Shown: positions 25,311-34,085 of the stretch, piece after piece | Numbering within the stretch: the first letter of the stretch is position 1 | How the letters are laid out: every line of letters starts with the position of its first letter | Source: JARYGU01 sp033795365 | GTDB lineage: Bacteria > Pseudomonadota > Alphaproteobacteria > Rhizobiales > Rhizobiaceae | Direction of reading: 5' to 3' | Length of the DNA stretch: 64,000 nt | Assembly (NCBI GenBank): GCA_033795365.1 | Contig: JARYGU010000010.1 | Span: 62,001 to 126,000 of the forward strand | Made by a program: the position numbers and the translations under genes | The notes under the pieces: model-generated | Told to the model about the DNA's origin: nothing | Seen by the model: only the letters and a program-made list of their open reading frames with translations | Databases searched by the model: none

Positions 25311-26765
25311 TCAATGCGCCAGCGGCTTGATCGCCGGATAGAGCGCGCGGTAGCGCCGGTAGGCCTCCTCGTAGGCGTCCGTCAGCGCTCCTTGCGGCTC
25401 GATGGTCTCGTCGGTATCCGGCGCGGTGCAGACGGAGACCGGGTCGGCGCCGGTGGCGGCGATGAGGCCAAGGCGGGCGGCGCCGAAGGCGGCGCCGAAA
25501 TCGCCGTCGGCCGGCAGGTCTACCGGAAGCCCGAGCGCAGTCGCGATCGAGGCCAGCCAGTAGCGCGAGCGTGAGCCGCCGCCGATCGCGGTGATGCGGG
25601 AGATGTCGGTGCCGGCCGAGCGCAGCGCCTCGAGGCTGTCGCGGATGGCGAAGGACACGCCTTCCAGCACCGCCTGCGTCAGCACGACGCGGCTGCTTTC
25701 GTGCTCCAGGCCGATGAAGGCGCCACGGATGACGGCGTCGTTATGCGGCGTCCGCTCGCCGGAAAGATAGGGCAGGAAGGTGACGCCGGAGGGCACCTTC
25801 AGCGTTTCGCCGAGCTCCCCCGTCAGCTCGGAGGCGGACTTGCCGGTGACGTGCGAATGCCAGTTGAGCGCATCGGTCGCCGACAGGATGACGCCCATCT
25901 GGTGCCAGGTATCGGGAAGCGCATGGCAGAAGGCATGGACGGCGCTTTCCGGCTTCGGCAGGTAGGAGCCGTTGGCCGCAAAGAGCACGCCGGACGTCCC
26001 GAGCGAGACGAAGGCGGCGCCGTGGCTGACCGTGCCCATGCCGCAGGCCGAGGCCGCATTGTCGCCGGCCCCGCCGGCAACGACCGCATTGCCGGAAATC
26101 CCCCATTTCGAAGCGAGCCCGGAGCGCAGCCGGCCCGCCTGGTCCGTTCCCTCGACCAGCGACGGCATCTGTCTTTCCTCAAGGCCGGTCGCAGCGAGAA
26201 GCTCCGGCGACCACTTGCGCTTTCCGGTGTCGAGCCAAGAGGTGCCGGCCGAATCCGACATTTCGGACATATGCTCGCCGGTCAGCCACAGGCGCAGGTA
26301 ATCCTTCGGCAGCAGCACCCAGCGGACCTTGGCGAAGAGCTCGGGCTCGTTCTTCGCCACCCAGGCGAGCTTGGGCGCTGTGAAGCCCGGAAAGACGATG
26401 TTGCCGGTGACGGCGCGGAAGCGCGGATCGGCATCGAGCGCGGCGGCCTCGTGATAGCTGCGGGTATCGTTCCAGAGAATGCAGGGGCGCAGCACCCTGT
26501 CGTCGGCGTCTAGCAGCGTTGCGCCGTGCATCTGGCCGGAAAGGCCGATGCCCCTGACGGCAGCGAGCTCCTTCGGGTGCTTGGCCTTGAGGCCGGCGAC
26601 GGCCTCTTCGGTCGCGCGGATCCAGTCGGCCGGGTCCTGCTCGGACCAGCCGGAATGCGGACGCGAAACCTCGAGCGCGCCGTTGGCCGAACCGACAATC
26701 TTCTGATCGCCGTCGATCAGCATCGCCTTGACGCCGGAGGTTCCCAGATCGAGACCCAGATACAT
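25311..26765 (-). CDS. xylB: Xylulokinase
   Basis: A 484-residue FGGY-family sugar kinase that phosphorylates D-xylulose to xylulose 5-phosphate, feeding the pentose phosphate pathway. The N-terminal phosphate-1 motif is MYLGLDLGTSGVKAMLID, followed by GIGLSGQMHGATLLD (substrate residues M-H), CILWNDTRSYHEA, and the C-terminal ATP-site signature with AIGGGSRSRYW. GGGAG precedes the ATG. It begins 11 bp after the LacI stop, so regulator, kinase and isomerase genes appear to be one transcription unit. Confidence 0.95.
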   Translation of the reverse strand: MYLGLDLGTSGVKAMLIDGDQKIVGSANGALEVSRPHSGWSEQDPADWIRATEEAVAGLKAKHPKELAAVRGIGLSGQMHGATLLDADDRVLRPCILWNDTRSYHEAAALDADPRFRAVTGNIVFPGFTAPKLAWVAKNEPELFAKVRWVLLPKDYLRLWLTGEHMSEMSDSAGTSWLDTGKRKWSPELLAATGLEERQMPSLVEGTDQAGRLRSGLASKWGISGNAVVAGGAGDNAASACGMGTVSHGAAFVSLGTSGVLFAANGSYLPKPESAVHAFCHALPDTWHQMGVILSATDALNWHSHVTGKSASELTGELGETLKVPSGVTFLPYLSGERTPHNDAVIRGAFIGLEHESSRVVLTQAVLEGVSFAIRDSLEALRSAGTDISRITAIGGGSRSRYWLASIATALGLPVDLPADGDFGAAFGAARLGLIAATGADPVSVCTAPDTDETIEPQGALTDAYEEAYRRYRALYPAIKPLAH

Positions 26766-26776
26766 TGGTTTGCTCC

Positions 26777-27853
26777 CTAGATTGCGGCCGCCCTTGCCTG
26801 CGGCAGTTGTTCGTCCTCGCCCGCGGCAGGGGGCAGGTTTTCCTTGATGAAGATGTCGATGCGGATGCGCTCCTGCGCCGCCACGACCGGCAGGCCGTCG
26901 GCCCGGGCACGCAGGACGCGGATGGCGCTGCGCACCTCATGGCCGGCATCCTGGTTGAGCACGGCGTCGATCAGGCCGGACTTCAGCGCGCCCCTGGCAT
27001 CGGCCGTCAGCTCATGCGCGATCACCCGGACGCGATCCCTTCCACGGTGCGCGGCGAGCGCGGCGATCATCCCGCCATTGCCGGCGCCGAGGCTGTAGAT
27101 GCCGGCGAGATCGGGATGGCTCTTCAGGCACCTGGCGATCAGCGTCTCGGCGAGCGCCGGATCGTCCTGGCCTTCGAGCACGTCGAGGATCGTCCTCGGC
27201 GCGAAGTCCTGCGCCATTGCGGCGCGGAACCCCTCCAGGCGCTCGCGGTGGTCGCGCACGCGCATGGAGCCGGCGAGCACGGCGACCGGCCCCTTCTCGA
27301 CGCCCAGGAAGCGGCCCATGAGATTGCCCGCGGTGCGGCCTGCGGCGATGTTGTCGATGCCGGCAAAATGATCGCGCCGCGAATCGGCGATATCGGAAAC
27401 AAGCGTGACGAAGGGGATGCCGGCAGCCCTGGCACGAGCGATCGCGTCCGCCACTTCCGGAGCATCGACCGCGACGGCGGCGATGCCTGCCGGTTCCCGC
27501 AGGACCGCCTCGTCGATCGCCGCGACAAGCGCTCCGGCATCGAAAGCCGGAACGGCGATGATGGCAACAGAGGTCCGCTCGACGGCGGAGCGGCTGCCCG
27601 CCGCCCGGATCTCGTCCTCCAGCCCGCGCATGAACGGGTTTTCCCCGGACGGGACGATGAAGACCAGCGGATAGACGCGGCCCTTGGCAAGATTGGCGGC
27701 GGCGACGTCGCGCACATAGCCGAGGCTGCGGATCGCCGTCTCGACCTTCTCGCGGGTGACCTCGCGCACGCCGGGCCGGCCGTTCAGCACGCGGTCGACG
27801 GTGGCGAGGCTGACGCCTGCTTTCGCGGCAATGTCGTGAACGGTCGGGCGCAT
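26777..27853 (-). CDS. LacI-family regulator of the xylose genes
   Basis: A 358-residue repressor. The HTH is at the extreme N-terminus (MRPTVHDIAAKAGVSLATVDRVLNGRPGVREVTREKV), so the ATG at 27853 is chosen over an in-frame start at 27934. The effector domain is of the type found in LacI proteins with hexose/pentose ligands (FIVPSGENPFMRGLEDEI, then DNIAAGRTAGNLMGRFLG). A near-perfect 16-bp operator lies 34 bp upstream. The gene is immediately followed by xylB, so D-xylose or xylulose is the likely inducer; this is inferred from position. Confidence 0.88.
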   Translation of the reverse strand: MRPTVHDIAAKAGVSLATVDRVLNGRPGVREVTREKVETAIRSLGYVRDVAAANLAKGRVYPLVFIVPSGENPFMRGLEDEIRAAGSRSAVERTSVAIIAVPAFDAGALVAAIDEAVLREPAGIAAVAVDAPEVADAIARARAAGIPFVTLVSDIADSRRDHFAGIDNIAAGRTAGNLMGRFLGVEKGPVAVLAGSMRVRDHRERLEGFRAAMAQDFAPRTILDVLEGQDDPALAETLIARCLKSHPDLAGIYSLGAGNGGMIAALAAHRGRDRVRVIAHELTADARGALKSGLIDAVLNQDAGHEVRSAIRVLRARADGLPVVAAQERIRIDIFIKENLPPAAGEDEQLPQARAAAI

Positions 27854-27886
27854 CTTTCCTCCGGGAACGTCCCTTAGAGGATTTTC

Positions 27887-27902
27887 TGATGTACGTAAAT
27901 CA
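27887..27902. promoter_or_regulatory. Operator candidate of the xylose LacI regulator
   Basis: TGATGTACGTAAATCA is a 16-bp dyad with a central CG and one mismatched pair. It lies just upstream of the LacI start and fits autoregulation of the regulator-xylB-xylA unit. Its TACGTA core is shared with the site at 16957-16972. Confidence 0.6.
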
Positions 27903-27941
27903 AAAAAATGGCCGGCGGCATCGCGAGATGCCAACGGCGAT

Positions 27942-29063
27942 CTATCCCAGCGGCTTGCTGAAGGCGTGGGTGAAGGTCACGCCGCCGTCCTGGCCGCGCG
28001 CTTCGGCGAGCACGACATCCATGTAGCTGTCCGTCACATGCGCGACGGCGAAGCCGCCGAGAAAGGTGGCGACCGGCTTGAACAGGTCCAGCCCGCCGCG
28101 CCGGTAGATCATCGGCGTCTCGTGCTGGTGGCCATGGAAGAGGCCGACGACGTTGTAGCCCTCCAGCACCTGCAACAGGGCGGCGCGCTCACTCTCCGTC
28201 CACCAGTGCGGCGCGCCGGAGCCTTCGTCGTCGAAGGTGGTGCGCAGCGGGTCCCACCGTTCCAGCGAGAACGCATCCCAGCCGTAATGCTGAAAAAGCA
28301 CGACCGGCCGGCCGTCGGCGGCGTAGGAAGCAAGATCCTGCCGCAGCCAGCCGAGGCCGCTGATCGCACCCTTGCTCTCGTCGCCGCCGAAGCGCTGCAG
28401 CTGCACCAGGTGCAGGCCACCCCAGTCCCACGAATAGTTGTCCGAGGGCACGTCGTAGTTCGTCACCGGCACCGGCGCCTTGTAGAACACGGTGGAACGA
28501 TGGTTGAGTTCGACATAATCGCGAAGCTCGCGGCGGTACCAGTCGACATGCGGCGGCACGCCGTCCTGGTCGAGATCGTGGTTCCCGAGGCCGGTATAGA
28601 CCGGGAAATGCACCCGGTCGGGACCAGTGCCCTGCTGGTAGCGGCTGGCGAACTGCTGGAGCTGCCGCCCCTCGCCCGGCACTTTCACCTGGCCGCCACC
28701 GTCATCCGTCATGTCGCCGCCGACGACCAGGCCGAGCGGGGTGCCGATCCTGCCGCCGGCGCCGGCAAGGCCTGTGGCGACCCCGCCGATCTCCTCCGGC
28801 CAGTGATAGTCGGCCACCTTGTTGAGGGCCGCGATGTGCCGCAGGAGGTTGGCGTCCGTCTTGCCCTCCTCCTCGCAGTTCGGGCTCAGCGTATCGGCTG
28901 CGACGAGGCAGGTGTGGACGTCGCAGGTGAAGACGAAGGTGGCGTCGACCGGCGGCCGGCCCGCCGCCGCTGCCGGGCGCGCCGGCAGGGAGAGCGCGAG
29001 CCCGAGGCCTGCTGCGTCCTTGATGAACGACCGTCTGGTCAAGGATAGGAAGCGTCCCGTCAT
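27942..29063 (-). CDS. Tat-exported metallophosphoesterase
   Basis: A 373-residue calcineurin-like phosphoesterase. The N-terminus carries a twin-arginine signal (LTRRSFIKDAAGLGLALSLPARPAAAA), so it is exported folded to the periplasm. Metal-site motifs are FTCDVHTC (variant of DxH), VVGGDMTDDGG (GD), YTGLGNHDLDQDG (GNHD), and GLFHGHQHETP (GHxH). It resembles secreted phosphoesterases of the phytase/nucleotidase kind. The ATG at 29063 places the twin arginines at residues 10-11. It lies 88 bp upstream of the LacI gene on the same strand. Substrate unknown. Confidence 0.83.
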   Translation of the reverse strand: MTGRFLSLTRRSFIKDAAGLGLALSLPARPAAAAGRPPVDATFVFTCDVHTCLVAADTLSPNCEEEGKTDANLLRHIAALNKVADYHWPEEIGGVATGLAGAGGRIGTPLGLVVGGDMTDDGGGQVKVPGEGRQLQQFASRYQQGTGPDRVHFPVYTGLGNHDLDQDGVPPHVDWYRRELRDYVELNHRSTVFYKAPVPVTNYDVPSDNYSWDWGGLHLVQLQRFGGDESKGAISGLGWLRQDLASYAADGRPVVLFQHYGWDAFSLERWDPLRTTFDDEGSGAPHWWTESERAALLQVLEGYNVVGLFHGHQHETPMIYRRGGLDLFKPVATFLGGFAVAHVTDSYMDVVLAEARGQDGGVTFTHAFSKPLG

Positions 29064-29185
29064 GCGAATGTCCCCGGCGATCTGACGCGACGCATTGTGA
29101 ATGATGCGGCGATGAAGGTACAGGGCGGGCGAGATGTGCCTCAAATGAGGCTTAAAGGCTGGAAAGCGAGAGAGGCGGACACAAG

Positions 29186-30781
29186 CTAGTGCCCGCCGCC
29201 TCCGCCCGATGGCGCTCCTTGCGGCTTGCGGATGAGCAGCGCGCAGAAGACCAGCGAGCCGAAAAGCACGGTCAGGATCAGGAAGATGTCTATGAAGGAC
29301 ATGATCGTCGCCTGCTGTTGGACCATGGCGGACAGTCTCTGGATCGCGATCGTGGCGCCGTCGAGGCCATGCGCGTTGTAGTTCGCGGTCATGCTGTTGA
29401 TCTGGTCGACCGCTTCGGGATTGCCCCACTGCACATGCTCGGCAAGCCTTGCATAATGCTCCTGCTCGCGCTGGGTGAGAAGCGTGTTGATCGCCGCAAG
29501 GCCGACCGCACCGCCGAGATTGCGGGTGAGATTGAAGAGCCCCGACGCGCCGCGGATGCGATCCGGCGAGAGCGTTCCGAGCGCGACATTGTTGATCGGC
29601 ACCATGCACATCATCAGCCCGAAGCCGCGCAGGATCTGCGGAACGAGCAATTCGTAGAAATCCCAGTCCGCCGTCAGCTGCGTCATGATCCAGGTGCCGG
29701 ACGCGAAGCTCGCAAAGCCCATCATCATCATCGCGCGCGGATCGAGACGGTTGGAAAGCGCGCCGGCGATCGGCGCCGTCAGGAACATCGCAAGGCCGGA
29801 GACGAACATCGTCTCGCCGATCATCAGCGAATCGTAGCCGCGGATGCGCCCGAGATAGACGGGGTAGAGATAGGTGAGGCCGTAGAGCCCGATGCCCATG
29901 ACGAAGGAGAACATCGATCCGAAGGCGAAGTTGCGGTTGGTAAAGGCCCTAAGATCCACGACCGGAAACTCCGCCCGGAAGGCCCGCCAGAAGAACAGCA
30001 CAGAGCCGAGCACCGCGGCGACGGCACCGATGACGATATGCTGGTCCTCGAACCAGTCGTTGGAATTGCCTTCCTCCAGCACATATTCCAGCGAGCCGAG
30101 AAATACCGCCATGGCAGCCAGCCCCAGCCAATCGAACTTCTTCATCAGGCTCAGTTCCGGCTTGTCGAAATCGATGAGGTTCCAGGTGACGACCGTCACG
30201 ATGATGCCGGGAATGATGTTGACGAGGAAAAGCCAGTGCCAGGAGAAGGCATGGCTGAGATAGCCGCCGACCGTCGGGCCGATCGTCGGCGCAAGGGTCG
30301 CGACGAGGCCGATGATCGGCGAGACGATACTGCGCTTCGACGGCGGGAAGATGGTGAAGGCGGCGGCGAAGACGGAAGGGATCATGCCGCCGCCGATGAA
30401 GCCCTGGATCGCCCGGTAGACGATCATCTGGTCGATATTGGTGGCGGTGGCGGCGAGCGCGCTGGCGACGGTGAAGCCGGCTGCCGAGACGCTGAAGAGC
30501 ACGCGTGTCGAGACGACGCGCGCCAGCGTTCCCGACAGCGGGATCATGATCACTTCGGCGATGAGATAGGAGGTCTGCACCCAAGGGATTTCGTCGGCGC
30601 CCGCGCCGAGACCCGCCTGGATCTCGGCCAGAGACGCCGAAACGATCTGGATGTCCAGGATCGACATGAACATCCCGAAGACCATCGCGAAGAAGGCGAT
30701 GAGACGTTTCGGATCCATGCGTTCCTCGGCCTTCGGCGCCGAAACGGGCGCTGCGCCGGCATTCTGCACTGTCGCGGCCAT
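29186..30781 (-). CDS. emrB: DHA2-family MFS drug efflux permease EmrB
   Basis: A 531-residue, 14-helix drug:proton antiporter. The DHA2 motifs are visible: LDIQIVSASLAEIQAGL in helix 1, SYLIAEVIMIPLSGTLARVVSTR (motif A region), YRAIQGFIGGGMIPSVFA (motif B with R and Q-G-F-G-G-G) and GPTVGGYLSHAFSWHWLFLVN (motif C). It works with the membrane-fusion protein EmrA encoded immediately upstream (28 bp). AAGGAG precedes the ATG at 30781. In Sinorhizobium meliloti a homologous emrAB pair is induced by flavonoids such as luteolin through EmrR. Confidence 0.93.
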   Translation of the reverse strand: MAATVQNAGAAPVSAPKAEERMDPKRLIAFFAMVFGMFMSILDIQIVSASLAEIQAGLGAGADEIPWVQTSYLIAEVIMIPLSGTLARVVSTRVLFSVSAAGFTVASALAATATNIDQMIVYRAIQGFIGGGMIPSVFAAAFTIFPPSKRSIVSPIIGLVATLAPTIGPTVGGYLSHAFSWHWLFLVNIIPGIIVTVVTWNLIDFDKPELSLMKKFDWLGLAAMAVFLGSLEYVLEEGNSNDWFEDQHIVIGAVAAVLGSVLFFWRAFRAEFPVVDLRAFTNRNFAFGSMFSFVMGIGLYGLTYLYPVYLGRIRGYDSLMIGETMFVSGLAMFLTAPIAGALSNRLDPRAMMMMGFASFASGTWIMTQLTADWDFYELLVPQILRGFGLMMCMVPINNVALGTLSPDRIRGASGLFNLTRNLGGAVGLAAINTLLTQREQEHYARLAEHVQWGNPEAVDQINSMTANYNAHGLDGATIAIQRLSAMVQQQATIMSFIDIFLILTVLFGSLVFCALLIRKPQGAPSGGGGGH

Positions 30782-30809
30782 GACGGCGCTCCTTGGGATT
30801 GAATCCCGA

Positions 30810-32033
30810 TCAGTTCGCCTTGACTTCGGCGAGCGCGGTCGCGTCGGGGGCTGTGCGGGTATCCACGTCGACGACGACGCTGAGGCCCGCCCTGAGCCGC
30901 CCCGTGTCGAGCGCATCCTTCGGGATCGCGATGCGGACGGGAACGCGCTGGGTTACCTTGGTGAAGTTGCCGGTCGCGTTTTCGGCCGGAAGCAGCGAGA
31001 AGACGGAGCCGGAGGCCGGCGCGATCGAGGCCACCGTTCCTTCGATATCGTGATCGGTATAGGCGTCGACATGGATACGGACCTTCGATCCCGGCGCGAT
31101 GTCGGCGATCTGGGTTTCCTTGAAATTCGCGTCGATATAGAGCTGATCCACCGGAACCAGCGCGGCAAGCCGCTGCCCGGCGGAGACGAGGTCGCCCGCC
31201 TGCACCGCGATATTGCCGACGACGCCGTCATAGGGCGCCTTGAGGACGGTGAAGCCGAGATCGCGCTCCGCCTTGTCGCGAGCGAGCTCCAGCGAGCGGA
31301 TCGTGCTGTCGGCCTCCGCACGCTGCGCCTCCAGCACGGTGATGTTCGCCTGGGCGGTGGAAATGTTGGCATCGGCGCCGAGGAGATTGGCTCGCGCCTG
31401 ATCGAGCGCGACCTCGGCGCTGTCGAGCGATGCGGTCGTGCCGACCGATTTCGAATTGAGTTCCCTCGCACGCTTCTCGTTGACTTCGGCACCGCGCAAG
31501 GCGGCCTGCAGCGCGGTCTTCTGCGCCTGCGCCTGTTCAAGGCTGGCCTTTGCCCCTTCGATCTGCGCGTCGATGCGCTGGAGGGAAAGCCGCTGCGTCG
31601 CGATCTGCGCCTCGGCCTGGTCTCTGGCGATGCGATAATCGCCGTCGTCGAGCGTCACCAGGGGATCACCGGCCTTCACATGCTGGTTTGCGACCGCGTT
31701 GACGAGCGCGACATAGCCGGAAACCTTCGGGGAGATCGAAGCGATATCGCCTTCGATATAGGCATCGTCCGTCGAGACCATGAAGCGGCCGTTCGTCCAC
31801 CATTCATAGCCGTACCAGCCGCCTGCCGCGAGCAGCGCGAGGGCGACGACGATCGGCACCGTGCGGCTCCTGCGGGCAGGCTTTGCCGGAGCTTCCGCCT
31901 GGGCCGGCGGAGCTGCCACGGGCGCGGGAACCTCTTCCTCCCGGACTTCGATGGGCCGCGCATCGCTCTCGACCGGTTCGAAGCCATCGTCGACGGGCCG
32001 AACCTTTGCGGCATTGCTATTCTGCTGGGACAT
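30810..32033 (-). CDS. emrA: Membrane-fusion protein EmrA
   Basis: A 407-residue HlyD/EmrA-type periplasmic adaptor. Residues 1-58 are a cytoplasmic, Pro/Ala-rich tail, residues 59-76 a single transmembrane helix (TVPIVVALALLAAGGWYGY), followed by the lipoyl half-motif (STDDAYIEGDIASISPKVSGYVALVNAVANQHVKAGDPLVTLD), a long Gln/Ala-rich coiled coil (about 125-240) and the second half (YDGVVGNIAVQAGDLVSAGQRLAALVP). It links EmrB to an outer-membrane channel. It is the first gene of the operon and diverges from emrR. Confidence 0.93.
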   Translation of the reverse strand: MSQQNSNAAKVRPVDDGFEPVESDARPIEVREEEVPAPVAAPPAQAEAPAKPARRSRTVPIVVALALLAAGGWYGYEWWTNGRFMVSTDDAYIEGDIASISPKVSGYVALVNAVANQHVKAGDPLVTLDDGDYRIARDQAEAQIATQRLSLQRIDAQIEGAKASLEQAQAQKTALQAALRGAEVNEKRARELNSKSVGTTASLDSAEVALDQARANLLGADANISTAQANITVLEAQRAEADSTIRSLELARDKAERDLGFTVLKAPYDGVVGNIAVQAGDLVSAGQRLAALVPVDQLYIDANFKETQIADIAPGSKVRIHVDAYTDHDIEGTVASIAPASGSVFSLLPAENATGNFTKVTQRVPVRIAIPKDALDTGRLRAGLSVVVDVDTRTAPDATALAEVKAN

Positions 32034-32062
32034 GAGACACCGGATAGATGATTAAAATCGAA

Positions 32063-32080
32063 CTGAACCGTTCGGTTCGA
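32063..32080. promoter_or_regulatory. EmrR operator candidate, emrA-proximal
   Basis: The 18 bp here match the site at 32119-32136 in 15 positions: the right half-site GGTTCGA is identical, the centre has TT instead of AT, and the outermost left bases differ. It lies 30 bp upstream of emrA, overlapping where its promoter should be. Confidence 0.7.
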
Positions 32081-32118
32081 TTGACATAGTCCATGCTTTG
32101 CCCCATATCAAGGGCAAA

Positions 32119-32136
32119 TCGAACCGATCGGTTCGA
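32119..32136. promoter_or_regulatory. EmrR operator, perfect palindrome
   Basis: TCGAACCGATCGGTTCGA is a perfect 18-bp palindrome 23 bp upstream of emrR. With the related site 56 bp to the left it fits repression of both divergent transcripts by a TetR-family dimer. Confidence 0.8.
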
Positions 32137-32159
32137 AAAAACTTGAAACCGGAGAACAG

Positions 32160-32864
32160 ATGCAGGACGCGAAGGAAAAACCGGCCGACGGATCGCACTG
32201 TTGCGAGGCTCCAAATACGGGCCGCCGCGCGGCTGGGGAAGATCCGGCCAAGCGCGAGCAGATCCTGAACGGCGCGAAGCATATCTTCATGGAACAGGGC
32301 TTCGACGCCGCGAGCATGAACGATATCACGCGTGCGGCCGGCGTTTCGAAGGGCACGATCTACGTCTATTTTGACAGCAAGGAAGATCTCTTCGCAGCAC
32401 TGATCGAACGCGAGCGCTACCGCATCACCGAAACTGCCCGCCACGCGCTCGACACCAGCCTCTCGGTGCATCAGGCGCTGCACGATTTCGGCACGATCTT
32501 CGCGCGGCACATCTCCTCCGATTATACGATCAAGGCGATGCGCATGATGATCTCGGTCAATCAGCGCATGCCGGCGCTCGCCCGCAACTTCCTCTCCTCC
32601 GACCCGATCAACCCGGTCTCCGTGCTGAAGAGCTATCTCGACAAGCACATCGATGAAGGCCAGTTGATCGTGGGCGACACCACGCTGGCGGCCCGCCAGT
32701 TCCTGGAGCTTTGCAATGCAGGCATCTTCAAGCACCGGCTTTTCGGAAGCATGGCGGTTCCGCCCTCCGACGAAGAGATAGAGCGGACGGTGCAGGCCGC
32801 GATCAAGGTCTTTCTCGCGGCCTATGCCGCCCCGGATGCGGACCGGAAACCGCCGCAAGGATAG
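32160..32864 (+). CDS. emrR: TetR-family repressor EmrR
   Basis: A 234-residue TetR regulator. The HTH spans about residues 40-80 (AKHIFMEQGFDAASMNDITRAAGVSKGTIYVYFDSKEDLFAALI), and the remaining helices form the ligand and dimer domain. A 33-residue polar extension with CC precedes the HTH. GGAGAACAG precedes the ATG at 32160. The gene is divergent from emrAB, with two operators between them; the arrangement is that of S. meliloti emrR, where flavonoids release repression. Flavonoid response here is inferred from that homology. Confidence 0.9.
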   Translation: MQDAKEKPADGSHCCEAPNTGRRAAGEDPAKREQILNGAKHIFMEQGFDAASMNDITRAAGVSKGTIYVYFDSKEDLFAALIERERYRITETARHALDTSLSVHQALHDFGTIFARHISSDYTIKAMRMMISVNQRMPALARNFLSSDPINPVSVLKSYLDKHIDEGQLIVGDTTLAARQFLELCNAGIFKHRLFGSMAVPPSDEEIERTVQAAIKVFLAAYAAPDADRKPPQG

Positions 32865-33008
32865 CAGCCGCGATCACGTGACAGTTCACAATAGCGGCAT
32901 AAGACGCGCGTCCCTCAAATTTAGGCGCCGCCGGAACGGGCGGCGTCTTGCCAACCGCTTGATTCTCCATAAATACGGTAGCCACGCCAACACGGAGAGG
33001 ACGAGCGG

Positions 33009-33764
33009 ATGGAAAGTATCCTGGCCCTGATGCAGGACCCTACGGCATGGATCGCGCTGATCACGCTGATCGTCATGGAAGTCGTTCTTGGTATCGACAA
33101 TCTCATCTTCATCTCGATCCTGACAAACAAGCTGCCGGTAGACCAGCGCGAGAGGGCGCGCCGGATCGGCATCGGCCTCGCGCTCGTCATGCGCCTTGCC
33201 CTGCTCGGAACGGTCGCCTGGATCGTCCAGCTCACGACGCCGGTCTTCGAGCTGTTCGGGCATCCGTTCTCATGGAAGGACATGATCCTGATCGCCGGCG
33301 GCCTCTTCCTCGTCTGGAAGGCCACCAAGGAAATTCACCACAATGTCGATCCCGAGGACCACAAGGAGGACATGGTCGGAGGAGCGGCGACGGCGACCTT
33401 CACTTCGGCGATCGGGCAGATCCTGCTGCTCGACCTCGTCTTCTCGGTCGACAGCATCATCACTGCCGTCGGCATGACGCCGCACCTGCCGATCATGGTC
33501 GTGGCGGTCATCGTCGCTGTCACGGTCATGCTGCTTGCGGCGACCCCGCTTGCCAACTTCATCGAGAAGAACCCGACCATCGTCATGCTGGCGCTCGGCT
33601 TCCTCCTGATGATCGGCACGACGCTGATCGCCGAAGGCATGGGCTTCCATGTTCCCAAGGGCTATGTCTACGCGGCGATGGCCTTCTCGGCGCTGGTGGA
33701 AATTCTCAACATGCTTTCCCGCCGGGCGCGCCGGAAGGACAAGAGCGGACAGACGCCGCATTGA
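33009..33764 (+). CDS. TerC-family integral membrane protein
   Basis: A 251-residue protein with about seven transmembrane helices. The two conserved acidic motifs that mark TerC are present: VMEVVLGIDNLIFISIL near the N-terminus and LLLDLVFSVDSIITAVGM in the middle, both with Asp inside the helix and probably in a metal pathway. Family members export Mn(II) or load metal onto exported enzymes. GGAGAGGACGAGCGG precedes the ATG. It is followed by a strong terminator and a convergent toxin-antitoxin locus. Confidence 0.9.
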   Translation: MESILALMQDPTAWIALITLIVMEVVLGIDNLIFISILTNKLPVDQRERARRIGIGLALVMRLALLGTVAWIVQLTTPVFELFGHPFSWKDMILIAGGLFLVWKATKEIHHNVDPEDHKEDMVGGAATATFTSAIGQILLLDLVFSVDSIITAVGMTPHLPIMVVAVIVAVTVMLLAATPLANFIEKNPTIVMLALGFLLMIGTTLIAEGMGFHVPKGYVYAAMAFSALVEILNMLSRRARRKDKSGQTPH

Positions 33765-33771
33765 CGGCGAG

Positions 33772-33798
33772 AGGGCGCCTCACGGGGCGCCCTTTCTT
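33772..33798. terminator. Rho-independent terminator after the TerC gene
   Basis: AGGGCGCC (33772-33779) pairs with GGCGCCCT (33786-33793) around a six-base loop and is followed by TTCTT. It lies 8 bp after the TerC stop and could also serve the converging antitoxin gene. Confidence 0.75.
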
Positions 33799-33806
33799 CA
33801 TATCTT

Positions 33807-34085
33807 TCAATGCGAGACCAGATTGATCTCCAGCCTCGCGCCGGTAGCCTCCGCATAACGCCTGAGCGTGGACAGCGAGGGGGAAACCCCGCCGCCTTCC
33901 AGCCTGGCTACGGCGGATTGCGTCGTACCGATCCTTCTGGCCAACTCCGCCTGAGTCAGATTCGCCCTTGAGCGAGCTTGGATAAGGGCCTCGATCAACT
34001 GGAACTCGGCGTCCGCCTTTTCGTATTCCTCGCGGAACTTCGGATCACTCATCAACTTCTTCTTGAGATCGGCAATCCTGGTCAT
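33807..34085 (-). CDS. XRE-family antitoxin of the second toxin-antitoxin locus
   Basis: A 92-residue HigA-like antitoxin. The N-terminal part (MTRIADLKKKLMSDPKFREEYEKADAEFQLIEALIQARSRANL) is followed by a complete XRE HTH (TQAELARRIGTTQSAVARLEGGGVSPSLSTLRRYAEATG) and a short C-terminal strand LEINLVSH. The ATG at 34085 overlaps the toxin stop by 4 bp (ATGA), so translation is coupled. Full length and apparently functional, in contrast to its toxin. Confidence 0.87.
   Translation of the reverse strand: MTRIADLKKKLMSDPKFREEYEKADAEFQLIEALIQARSRANLTQAELARRIGTTQSAVARLEGGGVSPSLSTLRRYAEATGARLEINLVSH

Noticed and set aside
32878..32970. Manganese riboswitch before the TerC gene
   Set aside because: TerC genes in some bacteria have the yybP-ykoY element, but its conserved loops are not seen here; only a short GC hairpin is present.
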